Origin: Phoronis australis
Taxonomy: Eukaryota > Phoronida > Phoronidae
NCBI GenBank assembly: GCA_002633005.1
Contig: NMRA01000638.1
Coordinates: 172,693 to 236,692 of the forward strand
Direction of reading: 5' to 3'
DNA: 64,000 bases
Position numbers and translations under genes: made by a program. The notes beneath the pieces are model-generated. The model was not told the origin of the DNA. It saw only the letters and a list, made by a program, of their open reading frames with translations, and searched no databases. This document shows positions 22,365-34,376 of the stretch, piece by piece. Within the stretch, counting starts at the first letter, position 1; every line of letters starts with the position of its first letter.

Positions 22365-22740
22365 GTACAATCCAGGAGTAAAGGACAGTTTTAAAATTTT
22401 GTTCTTGGGCAGTCATTTTATTCCTTGGAAGCCTTTACCATACTCAAACATACTTGGTGTGAGGAAGACCCAAAGCAACATCACATTTATGGTCCACCAA
22501 CTGACAGCTCAATAATAATCTATGTAGATAATGTCCCAACATTACATCATGAACAAACACTGAACAAGCTGAGCTGCTCAATAGGTTTAATTACAACAAG
22601 TGTGTTCTCAGGATATCCACAGGTAGAGGTGATAGCCATTGGTCAGAGTGCACAATGACCACTACATGGTAAATCAATCAGTGATAAAGCTGTCACTTCA
22701 TTATGAAAGCACCACTACTGGGAAGTTCTCAAGCACCTGC

Positions 22741-25531
22741 CAGGGTGTTCCATCGAAATTGGAATCCCGGTGTAAAACAGATATCCCATAGTTGAAAACA
22801 GACTCCTGCACCTTCAAAACAGCTAACCAGCCCAAAAAACACCAACCCCGACAATCGGGGACAGAAACACCCCTCCTGCACTTTCTGTCAAACATTGTTT
22901 ATCTCAAGAAAATAGTACCTTTAAAGTGCTTCGTGTACAAACAACATGTATAAATTTCGCATTTTAATATAAAAAAACAAATCTTACTTTAAATAGTTGT
23001 TGTGATATGCTGTTTTATTATACGAGAATTTTATACAACTTATGACCAATCTCTAACGAAAAAGTGTTGATTCTTAAGAACCCGGTTTAATCACAGACAT
23101 GTACAGTGTTCCAGACAGAGTGAACAATAAGAAATCGCATGTGCTGGTTTGGTGGACGATTTGCCAGATTGAATTTGATATCTTTCAGTTGTCTTTAAAG
23201 TATTCTGTATGGGTTTTCTTTATAAATGTTGTAGGATTGGAATTTCCCGTTTTTCAAAGTAAGCGCTAACAATGCTTGAAAGTTGGTACATTTGTTTGGC
23301 GTTTTGGGCCCAATTCCCCAGTTGAAAGTCTGATCAATTTCGACTTGTTTTGGATCTGGGTGGGCATACATGTTCATAGTCACAGTCACTAACCAAAGGC
23401 GAAGGCAAAGGCTACAAAATCACACCACAACGGTCACAGAATCCAGTGAAATGATCCATCAAAAAGAGTGTAGATGCTTTGAGTTTAGAAATTCTGATTC
23501 CAAATTCCATTTAAAAGATCGATGAGGAGTTGAGATACACTTTTTGAGGGCAAGAACGGCGAAATCGGTGATGGAGCAGGTCCTTTGAGTGAACAATTCT
23601 AGTGGTCCATTTCAAAATCTGGAAATTGATTGTGACGGAAATAATGTACTCTCAACAATTAAATCGACTAACCCTAAAATGCGGCCAATTGCAAAGATAT
23701 TTAAAGGAATTAATCAACATTTTTGTTTCTGATTTTTGAAAATATTTTTGGAGAAACTATTGAATAATCTAAAATTTGCTAACTATTCACCGAGACCACG
23801 TGTTGAGAGTATAGATTATGTTGAAATTCGCCCACAGACAAGTTGCACGAGTACTGATAATCAAATAACAAAGTTAATGTAAATTACGTTCGATTATCCA
23901 CAATTTTTAACAAACAAATGCAACAAACATCTGGAAAGTACTTCAAGATGCTTTAAATCAAAGTTTGAAACTACTGACATCATCTCAGAAAATTTTAAAA
24001 ACTGTCCAGGTTTCCAGTCCAATCCCCAGAGGGTTCCCGTTTTAAAGGTTGAGGTTTGTGTTTTAAAGTGGAACTTGTATGCTATTTCCTTATCTCTATG
24101 CTTTCTTGGTCAAATTAGTTAGAAACACAAGATACAGCGACAATTAGGGCTTTATCCAGGATTTCGAAAATAGGGTGTCCAAAATGGCGTTCCCAATATT
24201 CCACAGCATCCATGATTCCAACGTTGCATTACCCCTACATTTCACCAGTAATCCTCCCCGCTCATACAGTGAGGTTTTTACAAAAACGTGTAAACCAAGG
24301 CTTTCAGAAAAAGAGCTCCCCTATAGTGAGCTTTTTAGTAAAAACAGTGGGTGGACCAAAACTCCTACGTCTAAATTTATGAAAACAGTCAAGTAGCTTA
24401 CCAAACAAACATTTCAGATATTGGTTGAACAATGAGTGCACTGTGTTTTAGGTGATCTCAAATCAAATTGCTGTTATAAAGTTTATCATATCATTTTAGC
24501 TAGCTTTTATATTTTGTACAATAAGTCATCAGAGCTACAGTTATCAACACAAGAAAAAAGCACAGATGATTGTATTTTGGAAACAGGTGTCTCTGCTCCT
24601 CCGGTAAAACATTAAAACGCACTTTGAAAAGCATGAAAGGGGTGCAAACTGAAAAATTTTAAATAAGCATATTCTTGTGGCACAATATAATATTAAACTA
24701 ATGACATTTATTTCGCTTTGGTGTTTTTAAAAAAGATGTAAAACATGAAGCAGCTCTGAAATACCAGTTTGGAGTTAACCAAGGTCCATGCACTTATATT
24801 AAGTACAGAAATACTGTTTGAGACAAGACTACTGAAAGCAGAGTCTTCAGTGGAAGGCACTTTAGCAAACAAACATCTACTAATGATTGACAGGTCTGCT
24901 CAATAGTTTGAACATTATAACATTTTATATACTGTATTGTTCAAAGGGCCAACACTTCTCTCTTCAACTATCTGGGAGTCCTAGTGATCCTAAAATGTGG
25001 GTATCCAAACTGGAGAAATTCTGATGACAGTGGGCTGCCAAATGATACATAGGGTGTCTTGGCCAGGGCGTCCTGATTAGTGCTGGATGAAGACCTGGCG
25101 ACAACGTGAATATGAAGTAGGTGGTAAATTGCAAAATGTTTTAAGAACTAGTTTTGCTTAGAAAATGGTCAACAGTGTGTCTAGCAAGTATCGGGATGAA
25201 GTGTTGGGAAATAATACTGCATGGTGTGGGCTATGTGAGCCCCCAAGGTACATCATTAGTGCAAAGGTCATCTATCAGAGAATTTTTTGTTTTCACATTT
25301 GCAAGTTGTCAATGAATACAACTGCACTTTGTTTAGCATATATGATGTTCAAATAGGGTTGTTGTTTAGTTCCTGCTGTACATTAGCATAGTTAGGAGCA
25401 TGCAAATACATCTTTAGAGGTCAAGGTTTGTGTTTTTTGGGCTGGTTAACTGTTATGCAAGTGCGGGAGTCTGTTTTCGACTCCAGGATATCCGTTTTAC
25501 ACTGGAGTTCCAATTTTGACGGAACACCTTG
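22741..25531. mobile_element. Possible 2.8-kb element bounded by ~115-bp inverted repeats
   Basis: The 22741-22860 segment begins CAGGGTGTTCC and contains 'gtgtaaaacagatatcc' and 'ctaaccagcccaaaaaacac'. Its inverted counterpart is at 25414-25531, with the same order of blocks and scattered mismatches. The interior has no transposase and no matching target-site duplication is visible, so these may be the two ends of one element or two independent inverted copies of a short repeat. Confidence 0.45.
24141..24395. repeat. Repeat shared in inverted orientation with 41280-41520
   Basis: The block 'ttatccaggatttcgaaaat' followed by agggtgtccaaaatgg is the reverse complement of a block near 41480-41515. 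Similarity continues through 'ccaatatt' and 'catccatgatt' segments. The open frame at 24175-24396 is a translation of this repeat. No function is apparent. Confidence 0.55.
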
Positions 25532-25993
25532 ATATCAGTAAAAGGCAGCACAAGAACCCATGTCTTGAAAACAGAGTGCAATAATTTGACAGACTAATAG
25601 GCACATTATAGTAATAACTGGTCACTTAATATTTGCTACGACATATAACCAAAGCAAAGTTGTTAACGACCTTGAATTTTAACCCTTTAACTGTAATGTC
25701 ACAAATAATACTGCAATGACATTTCAGACAAATGGGGACAAACTGTTGTCAAATCAGCGCTGCTTCACTGAAGGAACAAAAATCAGAACCACAATAAACT
25801 TGATCGACATTTTTAACCAAAAATAAAAACTAATCTAATTTGAATTTCAACAAACCACTTCCATTTAAAAGCATTACTTTAGAATGGGGGCTTAACAGAA
25901 ATTCGTTTCAGTTATAATGAACAACGAGGACTGAACAAATTTCTATCACACGGCTTACACGACCAGGTGGTTAGAAGAACGTCTACTGCTTAC

Positions 25994-26167
25994 CTCCCAT
26001 GTCATTACCCCATTACCATCTGAGGCTGTCGTTTGTGTTAATTTCAACTTTTTAGCCTTTCTTTCATTAGTGACAAGCTTCTCCTCCGCTGGCAGAGGTG
26101 TACTAGGGAGATTCTTCACATCTTTCTTCTTTTTCTTCTTTGACCGACAGGACATACATCCCCACAT
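25994..26167 (-). CDS. MACF1/DST-like: Candidate alternative first exon A, Cys plus poly-Lys N-terminus
   Basis: This is a 58-codon open segment from ATG (26165-26167) to GAG|GTAAGC, ending in phase 0. The N-terminus is MWGCMSCRSKKKKKKDVKNL: two early cysteines followed by seven consecutive basic residues, a layout typical of palmitoylated, membrane-associated N-termini. The rest is Lys/Thr-rich and ends GNGVMTWE. The strong donor and phase fit splicing to the CH2 exon at 15003. No similar sequence is known to me, so the assignment to the plakin gene is by position, strand and phase. It may also start at the second Met. Confidence 0.6.
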
Positions 26168-28640
26168 TATGCTAGTCTCTCATTCCCCACTCCAAGTCCG
26201 TTACTCTCTGCTGTTGTGCCTGGCTTTCCTGTCTGTCAGTTAGACTGTAATTCCAGGTCTACCACATTCTACCAGATGTTTACAGCTGACTGAAGTTAGA
26301 CACCGCAAATGTCGGACAAGCCTTAACCTTAGCCAACTGGGTAACATTAACAGAATGAGAAACAAACTCAGCTCAACAGGAAGCCCAAATCAGCACTTGC
26401 CCAACTGCTGAGTTATCAAAGCTGTCTATTGCTTAATGGATTAATTGAACGTTCACATTCACTGTTTAACAGTGGCTCTATTTCAAAACATGCCAGTCAC
26501 ACAACATCCACTGTTCAACATCAAGCCTCACTAAACCAAAGGAGAAAAAACAACTGGGATGACCTCTGTATCCACCAGCCCAAAACAGATGATTGAAGTG
26601 TTCTCAGTCAGAACAACAAATCAAAATGTTGCAAGCACTGGGTACCCCTCAGGATCACATAACAAGCAGACTTTGACCTCCACAAGGCAGTAATAATCAA
26701 AAATGAAATACAACCAGCACTGATGTATGACCAAAACTCCTGTCACAGATGGGATAGCTGCTAATACCTGTTCTGTCAGAATGTCAGTGCGCAAACACTG
26801 ACCATGTATTGTCCTCAGACCACAGCATTCACTCACAGAAGATACTGAATCCAATGTCAGTTGCCAAACAATTTTGCATAGTTGACCTGTTATTGTATGC
26901 ACAGGTCTCAATTCATAAATAATCTGGAGGGGCTTTGTATGAGTGGAAGTCTTCAAATAGATAGATGAAGGTTAGGTGACACAACCCTAGGTTATCAATA
27001 TTATTCTTCAAGAATGCCATCAAATGCTCACTTGGTCACCTCCAATGCAACATTCAACCTTGAGCTCCTATAGTGATTGGGCATTACAAGTCCATCATAC
27101 ACAATTAAACGGGTTAATCCTGAACTTGATGCTTGAGAAACCAAAAACATTTGACTTAGGTGTCACTCAAGTGCCGAGGTGTCATTACAATAAACTGTTA
27201 CAACTACCAACTTCAGTAACAAAGGTAACTGTACAACACCTCTGACTAGATATGTTATCTGTTTGTAGTTGACTGATTCATACACAGAGGTCACCACAGT
27301 CCTCGACAATGATCAGCATCACTTGTAGATAGTAAGGAAATAGTTCTGGAGTAAAATGCACACTGGTGTCACCTGAACTCGAACAGGTCATAGGTCAAGA
27401 AGCCTAACTGTTTTTCCAACATAACCTGATGAGTGCCTGGACTGTCAATCAACAGTTGAGCTTTCACCAGGCACCTTTTTCCCTTTTCTTGTTACCTTCA
27501 GAAACCACCAACAACAACAGAATAACATTGACTGTCACAGTTTATCATTGTAGAGTATAATCTCTCATTCTATAGATGTTTGATCACAAGACAGATAAGG
27601 TAGAGTTGAAATTCCTTGTCAGATGTCAACAGCAAGCTGACACAAGCTGGTTGCACAGCCCTTGTGATGCTGGGAGTAATACACTAAGTCATTGTCAAAC
27701 AGCTCCCACTGACTCCTTTCACATGTAAGCTTTACCATTGACCAGGGGATAATTCAACCAGGCTATTCTATGGGCAGTATTATTTACTGTCAACCAAAGG
27801 TAAATGCTACCATTGTTCCAGATATTCAATACATCCATAGGTAGTAGGCTAGTGTTTTCACAATCTGAACCAACTCAATAATAATTCCATTATTCTAATC
27901 CACCAACCAAAAGTGTCAAAAGGTAATGGTAGCAAAAATTAAGGTCATATTTCATAGTTCTAACCAAATTATACATGGTGCACAGGCATGTGTCTTGCCC
28001 AAGCAGTGTTTGCAGACCCATGGCACATACAGTGAATTTGAGCATCAACAAAACCAGAAAAAGCTTTTGAACCAGTATTCAATTATGAAAGTGTATACTC
28101 ATCAATGAAGGTGGCATTCACTAACAGGGGTCCCCAGATCATGAGAACCACCTTGGTGCACCTCATTCAGAGAAGAAAAATGGTTTTCACTGAAATGAAA
28201 GAACCCTTTAAAGTGACTGCCAGTTAATCAAATAAAGACATCAGTGCAATCAGTCATCCTGCACGAAAAATGAAGGAGTTCATGAGCAAAGGCAAGGCGT
28301 ACTATCATACAAGTGGTCGGACTTCCATCTAATACCAGGTTTACACTAGGAGTGACCACAATACTAGCACTTCCTCAGGGGTGAAAACCTTCAGTCAGAC
28401 CACATAGGGCTAATTTTCACTAGAAGTGCTGGCGAAAACATAAGCATGAGTACACCCAAATCACCAATAAAAGTGACACTTTAAAACCATTCATATTATT
28501 GGCATTTTGGCAAGAGGTATAGGGTGAGTGATAATGCTAGTATTTTAGCTGGTTTGTAAACAGGTGTAAAAATCCTTCAATTTAGAATAGTCTTTGAACT
28601 TGGGGTATTGTAATGCCCACCCCAAATCATGCTTTCAGTT
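26168..28640. other. Intronic stretch, nothing recognised
   Basis: No exon, RNA gene or long repeat is recognised. Several 60-110-codon open frames on either strand (for example 26621-26956 minus) have no splice-site context or motif and are treated as chance. Confidence 0.4.
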
Positions 28641-29437
28641 CTCTTAAGCACAAATCTGTGTTACGTCGTACCGTCTATGATCGACAACACCAAAAAGTCT
28701 CTGGACGAACACACATGTTGTTGTTACATGACGTTTTTTGAACTTCGTCTGTGTTTGAGTAAGCGAGCGTGTGCATGTCACCAGAGTTCATTTGCCAGAG
28801 CACAAAACGTCTTTGGCCCGAGTAAACGCCATCTAATGAGCTAGATGTGCATTGTATCCAAAGAAATAAGCACAATCAGTAGGCCTAAAGCAGAATATGT
28901 TTCATTCAGCACTTGCCGGTCTTGTGCTAAAAACGTTCGACATTTGTGTCGGTGAGGTCCATATTAGTTGCCGTGTGGCTGGATGCCTACGTGACTATCT
29001 GACAGTTATTTTTTGGTGTAAGGGTGTTTAAACATTTACTGTCAGTGGTCATTTTATCGGAAATTTGGCTTAAAAACACCAATTATGACTAATCAAACGA
29101 TCCCTCTCACAAATAATGCAAACATTTCGATAGTGTTAGAAACTGTCGGAAATTAGTGCCAATATTTATTTCTTGCCGATGCTATGCTACCTGTTTCATG
29201 AATGGATAGTTCCCGACTAATGTCTTTGATGACAGGTATGTAGCGCGCGCTTCCTGGCCACGTGCTTTTAACAGGACTGTCGGATATTATTGATAAATTG
29301 AAGATATAGAATTTTAGGACTGTAGGTAAGGTATTTTTCGCACATGCACATTCATGGGCTGGGTGCTTATTTTAGCAGTCTGAAAACACGTGGGGGTGCT
29401 TATAGGGGCATAGATGGTTATTAGGGCAAATACGGTA
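28640..29437. mobile_element. TACCGTATTCGCCC-family element, truncated copy 2
   Basis: The segment around 28680-28860 matches 17210-17345 of copy 1, and 28920-29230 continues the match. The right end reads 'ttagggcaaatacggta', complementing the family inverted repeat. The left end is missing, so this copy is 5'-truncated. It allows reconstruction of the sequence around the N at 17442. Confidence 0.6.
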
Positions 29438-30159
29438 AATAATTTTGTGTCGTGGTTACCATATGCCTCCGAACTGGTGACATTACATCCTGTAAGCAGC
29501 TTCAGTAGTTGTCTTGTCTAAAATCACACCAAAACCAATCATGTACTTTCATTACATGTCATAACAGTGTCATTTTAAAAAGAATCTGTGTTTCAGTCGT
29601 GGCTTCATTTTCTCTTTTCCAAAGTTACAGATGGAATGGCAGGCTCATATTATAGTGTGCCAATGAGATATATTTCATTAAAATAGGACATTCATATTTT
29701 ATCATGCGTCATAGCCATTACATATATGGCAAAAATGTAGATCGGTTTACCATGCCGGAAAACAATGCTGACATTATGCTTGACTAACGATGCTACTAAT
29801 CAGGCAATCAGATGAGTTAGTTCATGCCCGGGGTTCAAAATGATGCAAAAGAGAAATTTGGCAATGACTCAACTTAAGCTGAATACAGCTGTATTTTTTC
29901 TGAACAAAATGTATAGCATTCTGTGCGGTTGGTTGGCAGCTGTCTGTCTCGAGAGCCATCATTGGTTGGATTGCAGCATTGGCCGTGACTAAAATGCCCA
30001 ATTCTGGAATGGCAGGTTCTGTTGCAGCGGTCACAGGAGTATATTTGGTCCAGCTGAGCAGGAGCAGAGGCTGCCCCCCCTCCGATGATTATGTTCTTTA
30101 AGTGGTGTCTGTTTTGTTTCTCTACCTCACTGGTTTAAATGCACAACTTGACAGTTGAC

Positions 30160-30455
30160 CTCTACCTGGTACGATCAGAGGCCACAGCTTCCCAATCTGC
30201 GACGTTGATGTCTCCCATCTTCAGATCACGCTTGCACATGTCTTCATCACAAAGCATACCGTTGGGCCTTCCAGTAGGTCTGGATCCAGTGGCAAGCTTT
30301 CCATAAAGTGTGTCCTTTCTGTAGGTCTGGATCCAGTGGCACGTTCTCCATAAAGTGTGTCCTTCCTGTAGGTCTGGATCCAGTGGCAAGCTCTCCATAA
30401 AGTGTGTCCTTTGGCATTCTGCCCATCTTCCATGCACCTTACATGGCCAAACTAA
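30160..30455 (-). pseudogene. Non-LTR retrotransposon reverse-transcriptase C-terminal remnant with internal 47-bp repeats
   Basis: On the minus strand, reading in two frames, the segment gives GHVRCMEDG-like and KDTLYG.LATGSRPTGRP, then DEDMCKRDLKMGDINVADWE and AVASDRTR. The order H(V/I).RM.D, LYGELATG.RPTGRP, CKRD(L/M)...I....WE..A.DR is the familiar C-terminal tail of LINE-type polyproteins in animals. The 'LATGSRPTGR' part is tandemly repeated about three times with a 47-bp unit. Because 47 is not a multiple of three, the frame shifts at each copy. It is a dead fragment inside the plakin intron. Confidence 0.65.
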
Positions 30456-30536
30456 CAAAGGTGCCTATGGGTAAGCATTTTGTACATACTAGGCAGTTCC
30501 GTCTGAGTTAGAGCCTCATTGTTGGGGGACATGGGG

Positions 30537-30766
30537 CTCCTTCCAAGAAAGCTGACTTAGCTAAGGCAAATCTTAATTTTGTGTCAATCTATAGATAAAC
30601 TTCAATTTGTTTTTAGTCGATTCCAAGAAAATGATCTTATGTTGACCTAAGTTTTTGACATAAGTTTTGTCTCAAGTCTGACTTAACTTACCGGATATGG
30701 AAGTTTAAAAACTTGGAAGTTTAGAATTAAGTCAAAAATGAACTTAAGTCCATTTCTTGGAATGGG
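30537..30766. mobile_element. Short inverted-repeat element (MITE)
   Basis: The ends TTCCAAGAAA (30541-30550) and TTTCTTGGAA (30753-30762) are inverted repeats, extended on both sides by partially matching bases. The interior is rich in 'gacttaagt'-like motifs, so much of the element can fold on itself. There is no open frame. Confidence 0.5.
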
Positions 30767-32326
30767 CAGCACAAATGGAGTTGAGCTTGTCAGGCTCTTG
30801 ACGGGAATAAGGGGACCATGATTCAGTGCTGCACAGGAGAATGCTGAGGACGCAAGCCTGGTAGACCATATTGGCATTGAAGTTCAGAATACAATTTTCT
30901 GTTAGACAAGCCATGACTGAGGCCGCTTTGCCAAGGGCTTACAACCGTTTTTGTATGAGTAGCTATGGTACATAACTTAAATATGCAAAATGTCACCATT
31001 CAAACACACTATGTCCATACCATAATACTAGTTAGGAGTACTATACTAAGTATTTGTGTGGGACACTAATACAGTTGCTGAAATAGTTTCCAAGAAATGG
31101 TTCATAGGCAATTGCGCTTTCATAATGCATCCCAAATGCTGGACACTGCATTTACGTACATAATTGTCAAAGCATACCTGCAAACTGAAACATTTGAAGA
31201 TCTGACAAAAATACCACTTAGAAGATTGGTTGAAAATATTTTTAAAGAATTTTCTAATTTAGGGCAAATTTTGAACTTAAAAAATATTGAATGCTTTGGT
31301 CCCAAACAAAGAATATTTATCATGGACACTCAAGATTGCAAGAAGACAGAAAGCAAAGACCAGAGACACTTGATACACACAATCCACACAAATTTTGTAA
31401 GCAATTTGCAACCACCCAATTACATTTAACAAATAACCATTTATTTACACCACTTTTCTTGACCCAAAATTTATCAAGACTAATCTGTCAAGAATTCAGT
31501 AGCATCACACAAGTTCAACCAAAGTTGTAAACATCACTGAAGTGTAAAGAAAATAATGTATATTACTAGTGCCCAACTAGCAAAAAGCATCAAAGAGTAA
31601 TTCACCATACAATACTACTGAGGTGTAAAGTGATACTTTGTAGCAAATAATATCATAACAATGTATAACACTATAACAGTTGAAAAAACAGCTTTAACAC
31701 TGGGTGGGTACAAAACATGCAGCTTTAAACTAGGAATTTCATGATTAAGCAGTTGACAACACTTAGGTGTCAGTGATGTCCAAGTTGCTAGTAAAAAGAT
31801 TTTGAATTCCCACCAGTCATTTGTTAAATCTCACATTAATTTCACCAAATTTTCAACACGTTTGATGTGTGATGGGGAAATTTGCCACATGATCTCCTCT
31901 GCCTGACAAGAAGCTAACAATGAGTCAGTTGTAGTGGCTGACTGTTGCACTGCAATTCTTTGATAGCAGATCAGCCAAAATATCTTATTCCTCTAAATGT
32001 TGAATGGCTGCTCTTCACAGATAACTAAATTGCTTCATCCACATACTCCACCTATTGATCCAAAATGTCTGCGCTCATGGTCCGTTGGACATGTTGGCTA
32101 GAAACGCTGAGTGAATCACGGAAAAACAAGAGAGATAACACTCATTTCATTTCAGTGTGTTGGAGGCGTTCACACTGTGCAGGCAAAATACTTCTCAAAA
32201 ACCTAATCGATTAGTCTATATAATGATCGAAGCGAAAATGGTGACCAAGTGAACACTAATAGACAAAGTAGATGTGAATCTCACAACTTAACTAAACAAG
32301 AATAAATAGGTTACAACAAAAGAACT
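30767..32326. other. Intronic stretch, nothing recognised
   Basis: Open frames at 31097-31429 (plus) and others nearby are unstructured and have no family motif. No RNA gene or long repeat is seen. Confidence 0.4.
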
Positions 32327-32900
32327 TACCCTAAACTCGCGGGTTAACAACTCTGCCCAGGTAATCGCCCACGCCCCACTTTTTCTAAATTTCGATGTAA
32401 GCGCCCACTCTTCGGGTAATCGCCCATCTCCCACTTACTGCAAAATTTCAGCTTCTCAGGTAAACGCCCATCCCCAACTTATCGCTAACAGAACTTGAGC
32501 TTCAACTTGTGCTTTTGTTCGCAGCTTTGCCTCGGCCTCGGACTTCCGTGTTTGCGAGAAACACAGCATGCTTATGGAAGTGCATTTTTAGCCAGCAACT
32601 ACCTTCTCTTAAAATTATTACCTAGTATTTTGTTAAATTAATATAGGCCAACTTCGAAGATTTTTATAGAACCTGTGCTTTTCTACTATGAGATTAGTCA
32701 ACATTCAGTAACGACTTCGATTGGACTGTGAAGTTATTTGTGCATACAAGTTCCACGCACGGAGCACGTGACTTTGCTAGATCTTCCGGGTCGACCCAGA
32801 TTTGAAGTGAGCAATTAATCACACCCCCTCTCGTTGCAATTAAACAGTTTTGGTCGACATGCGAAGCAAACGCGTCTCAGTATCTCAATAAATTTTTATA
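32327..32900. mobile_element. AAACTCGC(C/G)GGTTAAC-family element, partial copy
   Basis: The segment starts 'taaactcgcgggttaac' and continues with repeated '(g)gtaatcgcccacnccc' motifs. Similar blocks occur at 55835-56710 and 63333-63607. The right end of the 55.8-kb copy complements this left end, which supports an inverted-repeat transposon family. The far end of this copy is not clear. Confidence 0.5.
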
Positions 32901-34280
32901 CTCGCAACATTTAGTGAGCTGACAAGGCATGTCATGTGACATATCTCGATTGAAAAACAGACCACAAAGTCATTCTTCTAGGCGTTATGCGGGGCTTTTA
33001 CTCCTTGAAAGGAGAAACCATCAAATGTCAAGCCTTAAACAACTCGCGTGCATATTTGGCAAGGCAAATGATGCATGTTTGAGACAGCTCAGCTCAAGTC
33101 AGTAGTCTAATCCCGTTGGACCGGCCCACACCACACCACGTTGCAACACAGGTCGAATACTATCCAATCACTTCTGGGCACGATTTTCAGTCAAATGCGT
33201 AGGACGATATTAGCAAGGCTGTAGGTCTTCACGCCCGCCCATTCTGGGTGAGGTCTTGTATGCTCCTCAGTGAGGAGATATCACTGAATAAGTGGTGATG
33301 AAGGGTGTGATTATCTTAAACAGGTGTAGCAGTGAACAATAGGGATCTGAGCCTTCTGTGTGGTATTAGAATCACTGGTTATGATAAATGCCTGATCTTA
33401 CATAGAGGTGGCTTTGTTAAGAAAAATAGATACCAATTTTAGTTCATAAAAGTGATTTCTAAGCTCCAGATGAACTATACCAATAAAAATATTGTAAGTA
33501 TTGTAAATACCTAGTCTAAGACTGATTTCACATATTTCTAGTTTCTATTCCTCTCTGTTATAGATATAGCAGTTTCTGATAGTTCTAGGGGTTTAATACC
33601 AGATGGCACAATTGCCTCACACTTTCCATTGAATACCTGTGATGCATGCCTCTAGAGACAACTCCCAGCGGAGTGGAGTTATCCTTTCCCACTGCAGGGG
33701 AATTGTGCAACTCTGCAGTTTAATCCACCTGCCAGTGATAGTTGCGATGACTGTTAAGACTGGGAATTCCGTTTTAACACTGGCTGAAACTCCACGAACA
33801 GCACACTTACGGAGTAAATGCCGGGAACATAATAGACAAAGGCCTTTCATTACTGGATAGAGCACAGCACAGCCAAAATTTGAAATTAACTTAACACCAC
33901 ATTACAACTGCAATCCTGTTGCATAACTGTGCATGTTACAGTCATACCTATATGACTTTGGCTTAGGCACCTGTAAAAAATTAGTTCATTGCCAGAGGGC
34001 CAAATAGAAAGGCGAGCTGCAGATGCTGAAAGCGTAAATCTTAAGATGCAGACCTGTTTTATTTGAAAAATGAGTAATGTAATGTGTTCAAATATATTGA
34101 AGTCAATAAACATTACACAAAATACCACACTTTTGCTAAACCTTAAATCAAAATGAGAAGTGATTATTTTCGTTTCTCTGTTATTGCAATGGCAAAAAAA
34201 TTCACAATATCAATGGACCTGCTTTAGTGCTTGTGACTGATCTTTATATATAAAACCATCAAGAACAACCATAAACCTAC
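32901..34280. other. Intronic stretch, nothing recognised
   Basis: No coding exon, RNA gene or repeat of note is recognised. Open frames at 33617-33865 are a sense/antisense pair over the same bases with no motif. Confidence 0.4.
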
Positions 34281-34376
34281 CTTGGATCTCTTTGAAGACT
34301 GACCCCCCTGAAAGTTTCCAAGATTTGATTGAATGAACAAGCGATTTTGTTCCCGTACAAACTTATACATGGCCAT
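34281..34376 (-). CDS. MACF1/DST-like: Candidate alternative first exon B
   Basis: This is a 32-codon open segment from ATG (34374-34376) to AAG|GTAGGT, phase 0. The peptide is MAMYKFVREQNRLFIQSN followed by a Gly/Ser/Lys-rich tail ending KRSK. It is basic and could start at Met1 or Met3. Phase, strand and donor fit splicing to the CH2 exon 19 kb downstream. No homologue is known to me. Confidence 0.5.
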
